Assembly (NCBI GenBank): GCA_938009235.1
Contig: CALLIK010000007.1
Coordinates: 124,001 to 188,000, forward strand
Direction: 5' to 3'
Source: an uncultured Caulobacterales bacterium
GTDB lineage: Bacteria > Pseudomonadota > Alphaproteobacteria > Caulobacterales > Maricaulaceae
Length of the DNA: 64,000 bases
The notes under the pieces are model-generated. The model was not told the origin of the DNA, made no database searches, and was given only the letters and a program-made list of their open reading frames with translations. Below are positions 7,472 to 16,051 of the stretch, piece by piece. Every line of letters starts with the position of its first letter. Within the stretch, counting starts at the first letter, position 1. A program made the translations under genes and the position numbers.

Positions 7472-7978
7472 CTACTCTTCTGCAGCAGGTGCGTCTGCAG
7501 CAGGGGCTTCTTCAGCTGCTGGAGCTTCTTCAACAGCAGGTGCGTTCTTAGCATCTTCGATAGCTTGTTTCGCCGCTGCGTCAGCCGCTTTTTTAGCTTC
7601 TTTAGCCGCTTCTTTAGCTTCGACTTCTGCTGCTGCACGGGCTTCAGCTTTGTCTTTACGTTCTTCAACGCGCTCAAGAGCTTTCTCGCCTGGCTTACCT
7701 TTTTCAGGGTTATTACCGGCTTTCCATTCCCACATGCCAGCAGCTCCGAGGAAACGTGCAACGCGTTCTGTTGGACGCGCGCCTTTGTCTAGCCAAGCTT
7801 GGACTTTTTCGACGTCTAACTGGACGCGCATTTCGTGCTCTTTTGGAAGCATTGGGTTATATGCGCCAACTTGCTCGATGAAGCGGCCATCGCGTGGCGC
7901 GCGAACGTCAGCAGCGACGATGCGGTAGTAAGGACGTTTTTTTGCGCCGTGACGGGCGAGACGAAGTTTAACAGCCAT
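7472..7978 (-). CDS. rpsP: 30S ribosomal protein S16 with long acidic/alanine tail
   Basis: The first 85 residues are a standard S16: [20 protein letters not shown] at the start (given here as the family landmark) and [15 protein letters not shown] near residue 75. S16 is usually 80-100 aa; this one has 168. The extra C-terminus is a charged Lys/Glu/Ala coiled segment (about 95-140) ending in repeated [19 protein letters not shown]. Such Ala/Glu tails occur on S16 in several alphaproteobacteria. The gene is 55 bp downstream of ffh, forming an ffh-rpsP unit, and is followed directly by a terminator, so rimM and trmD are not cotranscribed here. Confidence 0.96.
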   Translation of the reverse strand: MAVKLRLARHGAKKRPYYRIVAADVRAPRDGRFIEQVGAYNPMLPKEHEMRVQLDVEKVQAWLDKGARPTERVARFLGAAGMWEWKAGNNPEKGKPGEKALERVEERKDKAEARAAAEVEAKEAAKEAKKAADAAAKQAIEDAKNAPAVEEAPAAEEAPAADAPAAEE

Positions 7979-8033
7979 GATGAAATTCCTTTGGTTGGCA
8001 GTTCTAAAATTAGGTTTGATAGTCGTAGTTTAG

Positions 8034-9698
8034 TTATTTCTTTTTCCCGAAAGGGAGACTTTTCCCAAGTCCAGGAAGCCCTCCGCCGCCGAGACCTGGA
8101 AGTTTTGGTCTACCCCCCAACCCTTTTCCAAGTCCGGGTAATTTCGGTAGTCCGGGCATATTTCCCATTTGTTTCTTAAGCGCCTCAAGTTGCGCAGGGT
8201 CCATTGCGGAAGGATCAGGCAGGCCGCCCATTCCCATGCCTTGGCCGCCCTTGGAGCCAGGCATCATGCCGCCTGGCATTTTCGGCATACCCGGCATTCC
8301 GCCGCCCATCCCTGGACCGCCCATGCCCTGCATAGCTTGCATCATACCTGCCATGCCGCCCTTGGACATTTTCTTCATCATGTCCGCCATTTGGCGATGC
8401 ATTTTCAGCAGCTTGTTAACCTCTTGAACGCTCATGCCTGACCCCGCCGCGATACGCTTTTTACGGCTCGCTTTTAGAAGAGCTGGATTACGGCGTTCGT
8501 GCGGCGTCATCGAGGAGATGATCGCTTGTTGTTGTTTCAGGAGACGATCATCAACTCCGCCAGCGGCGTCGAGTTGTTTCTTCATCTTGCCCATGCCCGG
8601 CATGAGTTTCATGAGGCCGCCCATGCCGCCCATTTTTTCCATTTGGCCAAGTTGCTTACCAAGGTCTTCCAGATCGAACTGACCCTTGCGCATTTTCTCT
8701 GCGGCCAGCAGGGCTTCTTTTTCGTCAATAACTTGCGCGGCTTTTTCGACGAGGGAAACAATATCGCCCTGTCCCAAAATACGACCCGCAAGGCGTTCAG
8801 CATCAAAGGCTTCGAGGCCATCGAGCTTCTCGCCTGTCCCAAGGAATTTGATCGGAAGACCAGTAACCGCGCGCATAGAGAGCGCTGCGCCCCCGCGACC
8901 ATCGCCATCAATACGCGTCAGAACCAAACCTGTCAGAGGTAGTCGTTCATTAAAGCGTTTGGCTGTTTCGACCGCATCTTGACCCGTCAAGCTATCTGCG
9001 ACGAGGAGTGTTTCGATTGGGTTGGTCGCTTTGGCAATCGCCTCGACCTCATCCATCAACTCGGCATTGACCGTTGTACGGCCCGCCGTATCGAGGAAAA
9101 CAATATCATATCCGCCTGTGGCACCTTCGGACATCGCACGTTTGGCAATTTGTAGCGCCGTTTCGCCTTTGACGATCGGTAGGAACCCAACGCCAGCTTG
9201 CTCGGCCAACATACCCAGTTGATCCATCGCAGCGGGGCGATTTGTATCGAGTGACGCGAAGAGAACTTTCTTCTTCAACGCGGTGCGAAGATAAAGACCA
9301 AGCTTACCCGTTGTCGTCGTTTTACCAGAGCCCTGCAAACCAGCCATAAGAATGGCAGCAGGCGCACGTCCAGAGAGGTTTAACTCATTCGCCTTTGCAG
9401 CTTCGGCTTTGTCAGCATCATCATCAGAGAGCGTGCCGCCGAGCATATCAATCAAGGCGTCATTGACGATCTTAACGACCATCTGGCCGGGCTTGATTGA
9501 TTTGATGACTTTTTCGCCAACCGCTTCGCTGCGGACTTGTTCGACGAATTGTTTGACGACTGGAAGCGCAACATCGGCTTCTAGGAGGGCGATGCGGATT
9601 TCGCGCATAGCTTTATTGACGTCTGATTCCGATAGCGCGCCGCGCCCGGTCAAGCCGTCAAATACAGTACCTAGCTTATCACCTAAGGCCTCAAACAA
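8034..9698 (-). CDS. ffh: Signal recognition particle protein Ffh
   Basis: SRP GTPase that binds 4.5S RNA and signal sequences and delivers ribosomes to FtsY. The N domain (1-90) is followed by the G domain with P-loop LQGSGKTTTTGKL, DTAGR and TRIDGDGRGG motifs. The M domain follows, with SSMTPHERRNP and RKKRIAAGSGMSVQEVN for RNA binding. The 554-residue length exceeds the usual 450 or so because of a C-terminal Met/Gly/Pro-rich extension (about 455-554) with repeated GMGG and PGLPKLPG units. It is the first gene of the ffh-rpsP unit. Start ATG at 9698. Confidence 0.97.
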   Translation of the reverse strand: MFEALGDKLGTVFDGLTGRGALSESDVNKAMREIRIALLEADVALPVVKQFVEQVRSEAVGEKVIKSIKPGQMVVKIVNDALIDMLGGTLSDDDADKAEAAKANELNLSGRAPAAILMAGLQGSGKTTTTGKLGLYLRTALKKKVLFASLDTNRPAAMDQLGMLAEQAGVGFLPIVKGETALQIAKRAMSEGATGGYDIVFLDTAGRTTVNAELMDEVEAIAKATNPIETLLVADSLTGQDAVETAKRFNERLPLTGLVLTRIDGDGRGGAALSMRAVTGLPIKFLGTGEKLDGLEAFDAERLAGRILGQGDIVSLVEKAAQVIDEKEALLAAEKMRKGQFDLEDLGKQLGQMEKMGGMGGLMKLMPGMGKMKKQLDAAGGVDDRLLKQQQAIISSMTPHERRNPALLKASRKKRIAAGSGMSVQEVNKLLKMHRQMADMMKKMSKGGMAGMMQAMQGMGGPGMGGGMPGMPKMPGGMMPGSKGGQGMGMGGLPDPSAMDPAQLEALKKQMGNMPGLPKLPGLGKGLGGRPKLPGLGGGGLPGLGKSLPFGKKK

Positions 9699-9888
9699 GT
9701 CTTTTCATACCTTCCATCAGGACAACGCAAAATGCCGTGGCGAACGAAACTCGTCGACCACGGTACTCCGTCTGCATCCTGCACAGCGCGGAGCGCAGAG
9801 TTAATACTGCGCGAATAGGCGTGCCATTATGGACTTAGCCGTAGAGAGTCAAGCTATGATAGAGAGCGCGCGACCCAATCGTGAGGTA

Positions 9889-11379
9889 TTATTCGGCAAC
9901 CTCTGGAAGCGCCTGAGAGTCAACGTAGTTCTCAAGACGAACGGGTAACTGAGCGGTGAAAGTTGTCCCTTCACCCAACTGGCTTTCGATGTGAATTTGG
10001 CCACCCATACGTTTGATCAGGTCCTTAGTAATCGAAAGCCCCAAACCCGTACCCGTCGCGGTCGAAGAGAGGCGATTATCAACTTGTTCAAATCGATTGA
10101 AAATTCGGCTAATATCTGCCTCACCAATACCAACGCCAGTATCTCGGACGAAGAGACACATTTCAATTTGCCCCTCTTGGCCTTCAATCGAACGAGATTT
10201 TATTATCACGTCGACACGGCCTTCTGATGTAAATTTCACACCATTACCAATTAAGTTATTTGCGATCTGGCGTAGACGGGATTCATCGCTGATCACACGA
10301 TGTGGCATGTCATCTGACCAATGCAGTTCCAACGACACCCCTTTATCAACCGCCGCAGGTCGGTTTAGCGCAACCAAAGACGTTAACATCGCCTTCAAGT
10401 CAAAAGGTGCGTAAGAGAAAATTGCCTTACCTGCATCCAATTTTGAAAGGTCCAAAACATCATTAATGATGGTCACAAGTCCGGTAGAACAGCCATTTAT
10501 AATGTCGACATATTCGGCTTGGACAGGTGTCATGTCTGTTCGTTTCAGCAATCCTGCCATCCCGATGACCCCATTTAGTGGCGTCCTTAATTCATGAGAC
10601 ATATTCGCAAGGAAATTCGATTTTGCAAGATCAGCTTGTTTCGCTAGATAGATATTTTTTTCCAAAAGACTGAAGAGGTTTTGGGTGGAAACTGAAAATA
10701 CGCTTAGCGCAGTCGACACAATAGATAATGCAATTGTGGCCTGAACCGCTCTTATAAAATTACTGGTCGTATACTCGCTAGGGTTCACCCCCAACGGCGG
10801 CGCAACGCTCATGGACAGGTGATAAAGAGTCCAGATCAAAACCGTAACAACCAAGGCATAACCGAGTACCATGCGCCATCCCGAAATAAAGCCGTTCACC
10901 ACGGCCCCTCCCACTAACAAAGGCAGCATGGCCGAATTAATTCCAATTTCACTCGGGATTGATGTCCCAATGACCCCAACAATAAGTAAGCAAGAATAAA
11001 ACCAAGCAAATGCTGTAAAGTTTTTGGTCCAACGAAGAAGGTGAGTTGCCACGATTAGGGCCCCGACCACACCTAGCGAAATCCAATGATCTAACATCCA
11101 CTCGCCATAAGCATATGTCATAAATGCGATATTCAAGCCTTGCGAGAACACAATGACCCAACCGATTATATAGACGGCACGCGCGCGTAGAATATCAACG
11201 GAAGACATATTCTCGTCGATGCGTAAAAAGCGCTCATATGCAGATAAAATGTTGATTGCCGCTCCCACACGCTTTGATTGCGTACGTGATACACCCAAAA
11301 GCTTAGGAAACGGTTGAGATCGAAGCCACGGTAAAACGTTGGACAAATAATCGAAATTTTGTAAACACACGACAATCAC
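9889..11379 (-). CDS. Membrane-bound sensor histidine kinase
   Basis: About six membrane helices lie between residues 65 and 235, followed by a HisKA dimerisation domain with the phospho-acceptor His in [16 protein letters not shown] (about 262) and a HATPase domain with N ([10 protein letters not shown]), G1 (DTGVGIG), F (FNRFEQVD) and G2 (GTGLGLSI) boxes. There is no receiver domain and no response regulator next to it, so it probably feeds an unlinked regulator. The longest frame starts with GTG at 11379, only 19 bp from the divergent lipoprotein gene; a start at ATG 11208 would leave room for promoters, so the N-terminus is uncertain. The signal is unknown. Confidence 0.85.
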   Translation of the reverse strand: MIVVCLQNFDYLSNVLPWLRSQPFPKLLGVSRTQSKRVGAAINILSAYERFLRIDENMSSVDILRARAVYIIGWVIVFSQGLNIAFMTYAYGEWMLDHWISLGVVGALIVATHLLRWTKNFTAFAWFYSCLLIVGVIGTSIPSEIGINSAMLPLLVGGAVVNGFISGWRMVLGYALVVTVLIWTLYHLSMSVAPPLGVNPSEYTTSNFIRAVQATIALSIVSTALSVFSVSTQNLFSLLEKNIYLAKQADLAKSNFLANMSHELRTPLNGVIGMAGLLKRTDMTPVQAEYVDIINGCSTGLVTIINDVLDLSKLDAGKAIFSYAPFDLKAMLTSLVALNRPAAVDKGVSLELHWSDDMPHRVISDESRLRQIANNLIGNGVKFTSEGRVDVIIKSRSIEGQEGQIEMCLFVRDTGVGIGEADISRIFNRFEQVDNRLSSTATGTGLGLSITKDLIKRMGGQIHIESQLGEGTTFTAQLPVRLENYVDSQALPEVAE

Positions 11380-11398
11380 ATTTCACACTGAGGTTGCT

Positions 11399-12190
11399 AT
11401 GATGTACAAAACACTTGCCCTAGCTTTAGTTTCAGCCTGCCTCGCCACAGGCTGTGTCACAATGGAAGCTGAACCCTTGCCGGAGAGCTTCAAAGGCACG
11501 GCCAAACTGATCGATGTTCCTAACTCAACCACTCTGAAAGCGGGACCCGTAGAGGTCGATGAATATTTCGCTCAAATGGAAATCAAATTGGGACGGTCGG
11601 CACGATTGGAAAATGATGTTTATTTGAGAAGTTCATTGATTTCCAAAGGCGCGAATATGGCCAAGGCGGGCGATACATTCTTAGCTCTGCCATTCTCAGG
11701 CCCTGGTTATAGCGACACATCGCAGTTTTCATGGTGTAAAGCTGGCGAAGCCAATGTGAATGCCTTTGAAAACTTCTTCACAGGCACAGCGACACCGATC
11801 TGCCTCTTCTGGTCCAATGGTATTCCGCGTATGGCCGTGGGCGGTTCAGGCAGCCGAATTTACCCGTCAGGTGGTACCTATGACGCGAATGTTTGGACAA
11901 ATGTTCCGTCTTTAACGGAACTTGGGGAATCTGATATTGGCCCGCTGATTTTGGAAGTGAAGATCGACTCGGTCAGCAGCAAAGGTAAGATGAAGGTCGA
12001 GACCATGTTCCGCGACCCAGAAGGCGACCGATCCGTTTTGATCACCCGTAGATATGTACAAAAAGATGACGGCAGCTATGAAATTAATGTCTTCAACGGA
12101 CGCTTACGCGCGCGCTTGGTCAGCGGCGAAGACAAAGACAAGCTTTACAGCCTAGAGGTCATTAAGTCCGTTATCCCGCCTGCTCAGTAA
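11399..12190 (+). CDS. Hypothetical lipoprotein
   Basis: A 263-residue protein with a lipoprotein signal: positively charged start, hydrophobic core and lipobox LATGC, placing the lipidated Cys at about residue 19. The remainder is soluble, beta-rich in appearance and without a recognised domain; a Cys pair (about 117 and 139) could form a disulfide in the periplasm. It is divergent from the histidine kinase gene with only a short gap, so the two may share control. Two adjacent ATG codons (11399 and 11402) follow AGG. Function not identified. Confidence 0.75.
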   Translation: MMYKTLALALVSACLATGCVTMEAEPLPESFKGTAKLIDVPNSTTLKAGPVEVDEYFAQMEIKLGRSARLENDVYLRSSLISKGANMAKAGDTFLALPFSGPGYSDTSQFSWCKAGEANVNAFENFFTGTATPICLFWSNGIPRMAVGGSGSRIYPSGGTYDANVWTNVPSLTELGESDIGPLILEVKIDSVSSKGKMKVETMFRDPEGDRSVLITRRYVQKDDGSYEINVFNGRLRARLVSGEDKDKLYSLEVIKSVIPPAQ

Positions 12191-12216
12191 CACTGAAGCT
12201 CTGACCTAAAGAACAA

Positions 12217-12245
12217 AAAAGGCCGCTCCATTGGAGCGGCCTTTT
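12217..12245 (-). terminator. Bidirectional terminator, rpmI-rplT and lipoprotein gene
   Basis: Perfect 13-bp stem: 12217-12229 pairs with 12233-12245 around an ATT loop, core GGCCGCTCC/GGAGCGGCC. The A6 run at 12215-12220 gives T6 for the minus-strand rplT transcript; the plus side has a shorter T run. Confidence 0.92.
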
Positions 12246-12297
12246 CTAATTCAGATGCGTCTAAATCTAATACGGCGATTAAACGCCGTGAATAGAG

Positions 12298-12675
12298 TTA
12301 GGCTTTAACAGTATGCGGCACTGATGCGTGCTTTTTCGCTGTATCGACAAGGGCTTTAAAAGCTTCTGGCTCATTGCCAGCCATGTCAGCCAGGACTTTA
12401 CGGTCAAGCTTGATGTCAGCTTTGTTCAAGCCATCCATGAAACGACCATATGTCATTCCGTGTAGACGTGTAGCCGCGTTGATACGTTGGATCCACAAGG
12501 CGCGGAACTGACGCTTTTTCAGCTTACGACCGATGTAAGCATATTGACCCGCTTTTTCGACAGCTTGGTTCGCGATGCGGAATGTATTCTTCCGACGGCC
12601 GCGATAGCCTTTAGCGCGTTTTAGTATTTCTTTATGACGTGCGGACTTAGTTACGCCGCGTTTTACTCGTGCCAT
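12298..12675 (-). CDS. rplT: 50S ribosomal protein L20
   Basis: A 125-residue, very basic 23S rRNA-binding protein needed for early 50S assembly. Family landmarks are [18 protein letters not shown] at the start, [22 protein letters not shown], and [22 protein letters not shown] in the C-terminal globular part. It follows rpmI with a 31-nt gap, the standard rpmI-rplT order; infC and pheS are not adjacent. The tail ([11 protein letters not shown]) is a few residues longer than in E. coli. Confidence 0.97.
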   Translation of the reverse strand: MARVKRGVTKSARHKEILKRAKGYRGRRKNTFRIANQAVEKAGQYAYIGRKLKKRQFRALWIQRINAATRLHGMTYGRFMDGLNKADIKLDRKVLADMAGNEPEAFKALVDTAKKHASVPHTVKA

Positions 12676-12706
12676 GATAATTCTCCGGTATTAGGTAGGT
12701 CGGCGG

Positions 12707-12907
12707 TTAGCCGTAGGGCATAAACTTTTTCTTGATCACTTTAGCATTGCAGTCCGCAAGAACTGTTGTGCCGCGTAGCTTACGAATTTGGTCGTTAGAA
12801 CGCTTGATCATACCATGCTGTTTGCCAGCCTGGCCTGCTTTTACCTTACCGGATTTGGTAATCTTGAAGCGCTTTTTAGCGCTCGACTTCGTCTTCATCT
12901 TTGGCAT
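12707..12907 (-). CDS. rpmI: 50S ribosomal protein L35
   Basis: A 66-residue basic ribosomal protein beginning [17 protein letters not shown], the characteristic L35 start, and ending KKFMPYG. The ATG at 12907 is preceded by GGAGA and fits the usual length; the longer frame to 12940 adds 11 non-conserved residues. It is the first gene of the rpmI-rplT unit. Confidence 0.96.
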   Translation of the reverse strand: MPKMKTKSSAKKRFKITKSGKVKAGQAGKQHGMIKRSNDQIRKLRGTTVLADCNAKVIKKKFMPYG

Positions 12908-12971
12908 TTCGGTCTCCGTTTTATGTGGGCCATCGGTCAACCTAAGTTGATAATGACCAGCCTTTCGAACG

Positions 12972-12995
12972 ATCAGGCATGCCTATTAGCCTGAT
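12972..12995 (-). promoter_or_regulatory. Hairpin in rpmI leader
   Basis: ATCAGGC (12972-12978) pairs perfectly with GCCTGAT (12989-12995), 65-88 nt upstream of the rpmI start. In several bacteria L20 represses its own operon by binding a leader RNA structure; this hairpin is a candidate, without further support. Confidence 0.3.
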
Positions 12996-13150
12996 ACGTT
13001 GCGTCACAACATTGGCTGTGAAGGCGGGCGTATAGTCCCGAACGGAGCTTTTGGCAACCCAAAGAGGGCATCTCTACTGACTCTCAAAAGGCGCACTCAC
13101 ACTAGACAGATAGCCAATGGACAAGCAAGCTACCAAAAGGGAGAGATCAT

Positions 13151-13528
13151 ATGAAACTCTATGCGATCATCAACGGCGTCTTTTACATACTTTACGGCTT
13201 ATACGGGGTGTTTATGCCCGAGCATTTGGCCACAAATGTAATGGGCTGGACACCCGATCTCTTAGGTCTTCACCAGATCAGAGCCATGTGGATGTCCAGC
13301 GTTGGATTTGGTATCATTATCCTAATGATGTCCACCAAAGGGAACTTGGCCGTCCTAACCAAAGCGATTGTGTTCCTCACGCTCTGTTTCATGGTTGGGC
13401 GCATTCTAGGTTTAGTGATTGACGGCACAGGCCCAAATCAAACCTATGGCGAGATTGGCTTTGAGGTTTTCTGGTCTGGCTTAGGCCTGTTTTTGCTCTC
13501 AAGAGCCAAGCTTAAAACCACCAATTAA
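13151..13528 (+). CDS. DUF4345-like membrane protein
   Basis: A 125-residue protein with four predicted membrane helices (about residues 4-22, 48-62, 68-88 and 102-118). The pattern HQIRAMWMSSVGFGI before the second helix and MVGRILGLVIDG in the third resembles the DUF4345 family, whose function is unknown. The ATG follows a good GGGAGAG ribosome-binding site. Its last four bases overlap the end of convergent lysC. A second, more typical DUF4345 protein is encoded at 48567-48959. Confidence 0.7.
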   Translation: MKLYAIINGVFYILYGLYGVFMPEHLATNVMGWTPDLLGLHQIRAMWMSSVGFGIIILMMSTKGNLAVLTKAIVFLTLCFMVGRILGLVIDGTGPNQTYGEIGFEVFWSGLGLFLLSRAKLKTTN

Positions 13529-14811
13529 GGCGCAGACACCTTCGGCGCAGGTGTTGTGTGAAGCTCGAACGCCGTATGCAAAGCCCGCACCGCGAGTTCT
13601 GTATATTCACTGTCGATCAGAACTGAGATTTTGATTTCTGATGTCGCGATAACTTTCACATTTATATTTCGTTCGGCCAGCGCTTCGAACATAGTTTGCG
13701 CAACGCCCGTATGAGAGCGCATGCCAATTCCGACGACGGAGACTTTGGTCACGTCTGAATCCGATTTGATATCCTCAAATCCGATATGCTCCTGCGAGGC
13801 CTTTAGGGCCGCTAGAGCTTTGTCTAAATCGCGTTTGCCAACGGTGAATGTCAGGTTCGCAGAATTGTCAGACCGCGAGATACCTTGGACAATCATATCC
13901 ACGATGACTTTGGCATCGCTCATGGCCCGGCAGACTTTCGCCACCATGCCAGGTGCATCTTTTAACTGTATCAATGTAATTTGGGCTTCGTCGCGCGAAT
14001 AGGCGACGCCGCTGACGACGCGTTCTTCCATGGTTTCATCCTCGTGGCAGACCAGAGTTCCGGGGTTAAGATCACCGACTTCGGCCATGCTGGTCAGAAC
14101 ACGGATCGGCAGGTTATTATTCATGGCCAGTTCGACTGACCGTGTTTGTAGAACTTTTGCTCCAAGGGAGGCCAGCTCTAACATTTCTTCAAATGCGATG
14201 CGGTGAAGACGGCGCGCATCTTTCGCAATGCGCGGGTCCGTCGTGTAGATACCGTCGACGTCTGTGTAAATATCGCAACGATCAGCTTTCAGCGCAACGG
14301 CCATGGCAACAGCGGAGGTATCTGAACCGCCTCGACCTAAGGTCGAAATGCGGCCATCATCACTGATGCCTTGGAAGCCCGCGACAACGGCGACATTGCC
14401 CGCCGCCATAGACGGTCCAATCGCAGAGGATTCAATTTCGGCGATACGCGCCTTTGAATGCGCCATATCTGTGCGCAAAGGAATTTGCCATCCGAGCCAG
14501 CTGCGGGCTTTTAGCCCTCGGCGGCGCAGCGCGATTGATAGAAGACCAGAGGTAACTTGCTCGCCCGTCGCAACGATGGAGTCATATTCATCGTCAATAT
14601 CGCCGCCAAGCGTTTCGCCCTTTAGAGGCGTATCCGCATCTAGTCCGTCGACGAGTGCGACCAAGCGGTTGGTTTCCCCGCTCATGGCAGAGACAACAAC
14701 GGCGACTTCATTGCCGCCTTCGACTTCAGCGGCAACAAGGCTCGCAACATGACGAATGCGGTCTAAATTAGCGACGGATGTTCCGCCAAATTTCATGACA
14801 ATGCGGGCCAC
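13525..14811 (-). CDS. lysC: Aspartate kinase
   Basis: First step of the aspartate pathway to lysine, threonine, methionine and diaminopimelate: phosphorylates L-aspartate. The amino-acid kinase domain opens with ARIVMKFGGTSVANLDRI and contains GRGGSDTSAVAMA and the DVDGIYTTDPR motif. Two ACT regulatory domains (about residues 265-415) follow, including VSVVGIGMRSHTGVAQTMFEAL and the effector segment ISVLIDSEYTELAVRALH. The 428-residue length matches class I single-function LysC. Feedback inhibition by lysine and/or threonine is expected for the family, but the specificity is not readable from sequence. Confidence 0.96.
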   Translation of the reverse strand: MARIVMKFGGTSVANLDRIRHVASLVAAEVEGGNEVAVVVSAMSGETNRLVALVDGLDADTPLKGETLGGDIDDEYDSIVATGEQVTSGLLSIALRRRGLKARSWLGWQIPLRTDMAHSKARIAEIESSAIGPSMAAGNVAVVAGFQGISDDGRISTLGRGGSDTSAVAMAVALKADRCDIYTDVDGIYTTDPRIAKDARRLHRIAFEEMLELASLGAKVLQTRSVELAMNNNLPIRVLTSMAEVGDLNPGTLVCHEDETMEERVVSGVAYSRDEAQITLIQLKDAPGMVAKVCRAMSDAKVIVDMIVQGISRSDNSANLTFTVGKRDLDKALAALKASQEHIGFEDIKSDSDVTKVSVVGIGMRSHTGVAQTMFEALAERNINVKVIATSEIKISVLIDSEYTELAVRALHTAFELHTTPAPKVSAP

Positions 14812-14944
14812 GTACCGACTCCAGTCTCAGTTAATTTCAAAATGACGAAGGTCATCAGAAAGGTCGGCGGTCTCATATAGCCAGAGATGGCTCGGCGCAA
14901 TCGAAAGGGCAAAGGATTTTGATTTTACATGGTGAAAGGTTATT

Positions 14945-14953
14945 TTATCCACA
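14945..14953 (+). promoter_or_regulatory. Perfect DnaA box
   Basis: TTATCCACA, the strongest consensus DnaA-binding 9-mer, lies in the 259-bp gap between divergent lysC and ubiG. No other feature explains it. A second strict-consensus box is at 15909 and an 8/9 match on the other strand at about 16090. Confidence 0.6.
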
Positions 14954-15028
14954 GACCTCATAATTCACTCCTGTTAGAGCGTCTTACGTATATAGACCAC
15001 CTGCCTGCCGCCTTTGTTACGTTTTGCA

Positions 15029-15077
15029 AGTCTAAAAATATTGCAGTCTAAGAATATTGAAAGTCTAAGAATGGCCC
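15029..15077 (+). repeat. Tandem 16-bp repeats at the ubiG start
   Basis: AGTCTAAAAATATTGC (15029-15044) and AGTCTAAGAATATTGA (15045-15060) are followed by a third, partial copy AGTCTAAGAATGG (15062-15074) that contains the ubiG start codon. The copies remove any Shine-Dalgarno sequence at this start. Confidence 0.7.
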
Positions 15078-15841
15078 ATACTGATACTCAGCCTGAACGC
15101 CTCTCCAGTATCTCTGTCGATCCCGCAGAAATGGCGAGCTTCTCTCGTATGGCGGCGGATTGGTGGGACCCGACGGGTCCGTTCAAGCCTTTGCACATCA
15201 TGAATGGCGCGAGATTGAATTTCATCAAGGAGACAGTCTGCGAGCATTTCGGCTTAGACCCAGACGCGGACCGCCCCCTAGAAGGCCTGCGAGTTCTGGA
15301 TATTGGCTGCGGCGGCGGATTGCTATGTGAGCCTATGGTGCGGCTCGGCGCAACTGTTACGGGAGTGGACGCTCTGGAGCGTAGCCTGAAGACAGCCAAG
15401 ACCCATGCAGAACAAGTTGGCATTGAGGTCGATTATCGTCACGGCACAATTGAGCAAATGGTCGAAGCCGGCGAGGCACCCTATGATGTCGTCCTGAATA
15501 TGGAAGTCATTGAACATGTCGCCAACCCGCCAGAGTTCATGGGTGATTGCGGCGCGATGGTGCGGCCCGGCGGTTTAATGATGTGCTCCACGATCAATCG
15601 TACGCTCAAAGCCTTCGCCTTCGCCATTGTCGGTGCGGAGTATGTGCTGCGGTGGTTGCCGCGCGGAACGCATCAATATGCAAAATTGGTCAAGCCTGTC
15701 GAGATCACCCGATGGATGACGGAGGCAGGCCTCAACATGACAGAACAAATTGGAATGAGTTTGAACCCGCTCACCAATGCATGGAAACTCTCTGAGGATA
15801 CATCGATCAACTATGTCACTGTAGGTATTAAAAACGCCTGA
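15071..15841 (+). CDS. ubiG: Ubiquinone biosynthesis O-methyltransferase UbiG
   Basis: SAM-dependent class I methyltransferase that performs both O-methylations of ubiquinone synthesis. The SAM-binding motif I is VLDIGCGGGLL (about residues 76-86), with EVIEHVANP at motif III and the family-typical N-terminal DPAEMASFSRMAADWWDPTGPFKPLH in segments. The C-terminal LPRGTHQYAKLVKP is also characteristic. The start at ATG 15071 gives 256 aa, the expected size; the longer frame to 15014 uses TTG and runs through tandem repeats. A second ubiquinone methyltransferase gene, ubiE, is at 45.4 kb. Confidence 0.94.
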   Translation: MAHTDTQPERLSSISVDPAEMASFSRMAADWWDPTGPFKPLHIMNGARLNFIKETVCEHFGLDPDADRPLEGLRVLDIGCGGGLLCEPMVRLGATVTGVDALERSLKTAKTHAEQVGIEVDYRHGTIEQMVEAGEAPYDVVLNMEVIEHVANPPEFMGDCGAMVRPGGLMMCSTINRTLKAFAFAIVGAEYVLRWLPRGTHQYAKLVKPVEITRWMTEAGLNMTEQIGMSLNPLTNAWKLSEDTSINYVTVGIKNA

Positions 15842-15848
15842 TTTTATA

Positions 15849-15917
15849 GTTAATAAAACCTCAATAATTAGTTAATCAAACCCTAACGAAAGTAACTAAA
15901 ACCTTAACTTATACACA
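15849..15917 (+). repeat. Three 17-bp CtrA-like repeats abutting a DnaA box
   Basis: Copies at 15849-15865 (GTTAATAAAACCTCAAT), 15871-15887 (GTTAATCAAACCCTAAC) and 15892-15908 (GTAACTAAAACCTTAAC) are spaced 22 and 21 bp, about two helical turns. Each approximates the CtrA site TTAA-N7-TTAA. A strict DnaA box TTATACACA (15909-15917) follows without a gap, then an AT-rich tract (15918-15949) and GTTAATACAC/GTTAATCACA (15962-15981). The whole 15842-16051 gap is AT-rich and non-coding. This is either an origin-type element or the control region of the ParB-like gene. Confidence 0.6.
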
Positions 15918-16051
15918 GCCTTATTTCTATCAAATTTATATATAAAACAAGGATCTAAGAAGTTAATACACGTTAATCACATTAGATAGTTTTTAATGGA
16001 ACGGATATATTCCAGTAAGAATACATCCTTCATGTTAGAGTCATATCAAAT

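Noticed and set aside
8169..8942. Long plus-strand frames opposite ffh
   Set aside because: They are antisense to the Met/Gly-rich end of Ffh; His/Ala-rich composition is the reverse reading of Met/Gly codons.
9699..9888. Search for 4.5S (SRP) RNA next to ffh
   Set aside because: A CCGTGG/CCACGG inverted repeat is present, but the conserved SRP loop sequences are absent.
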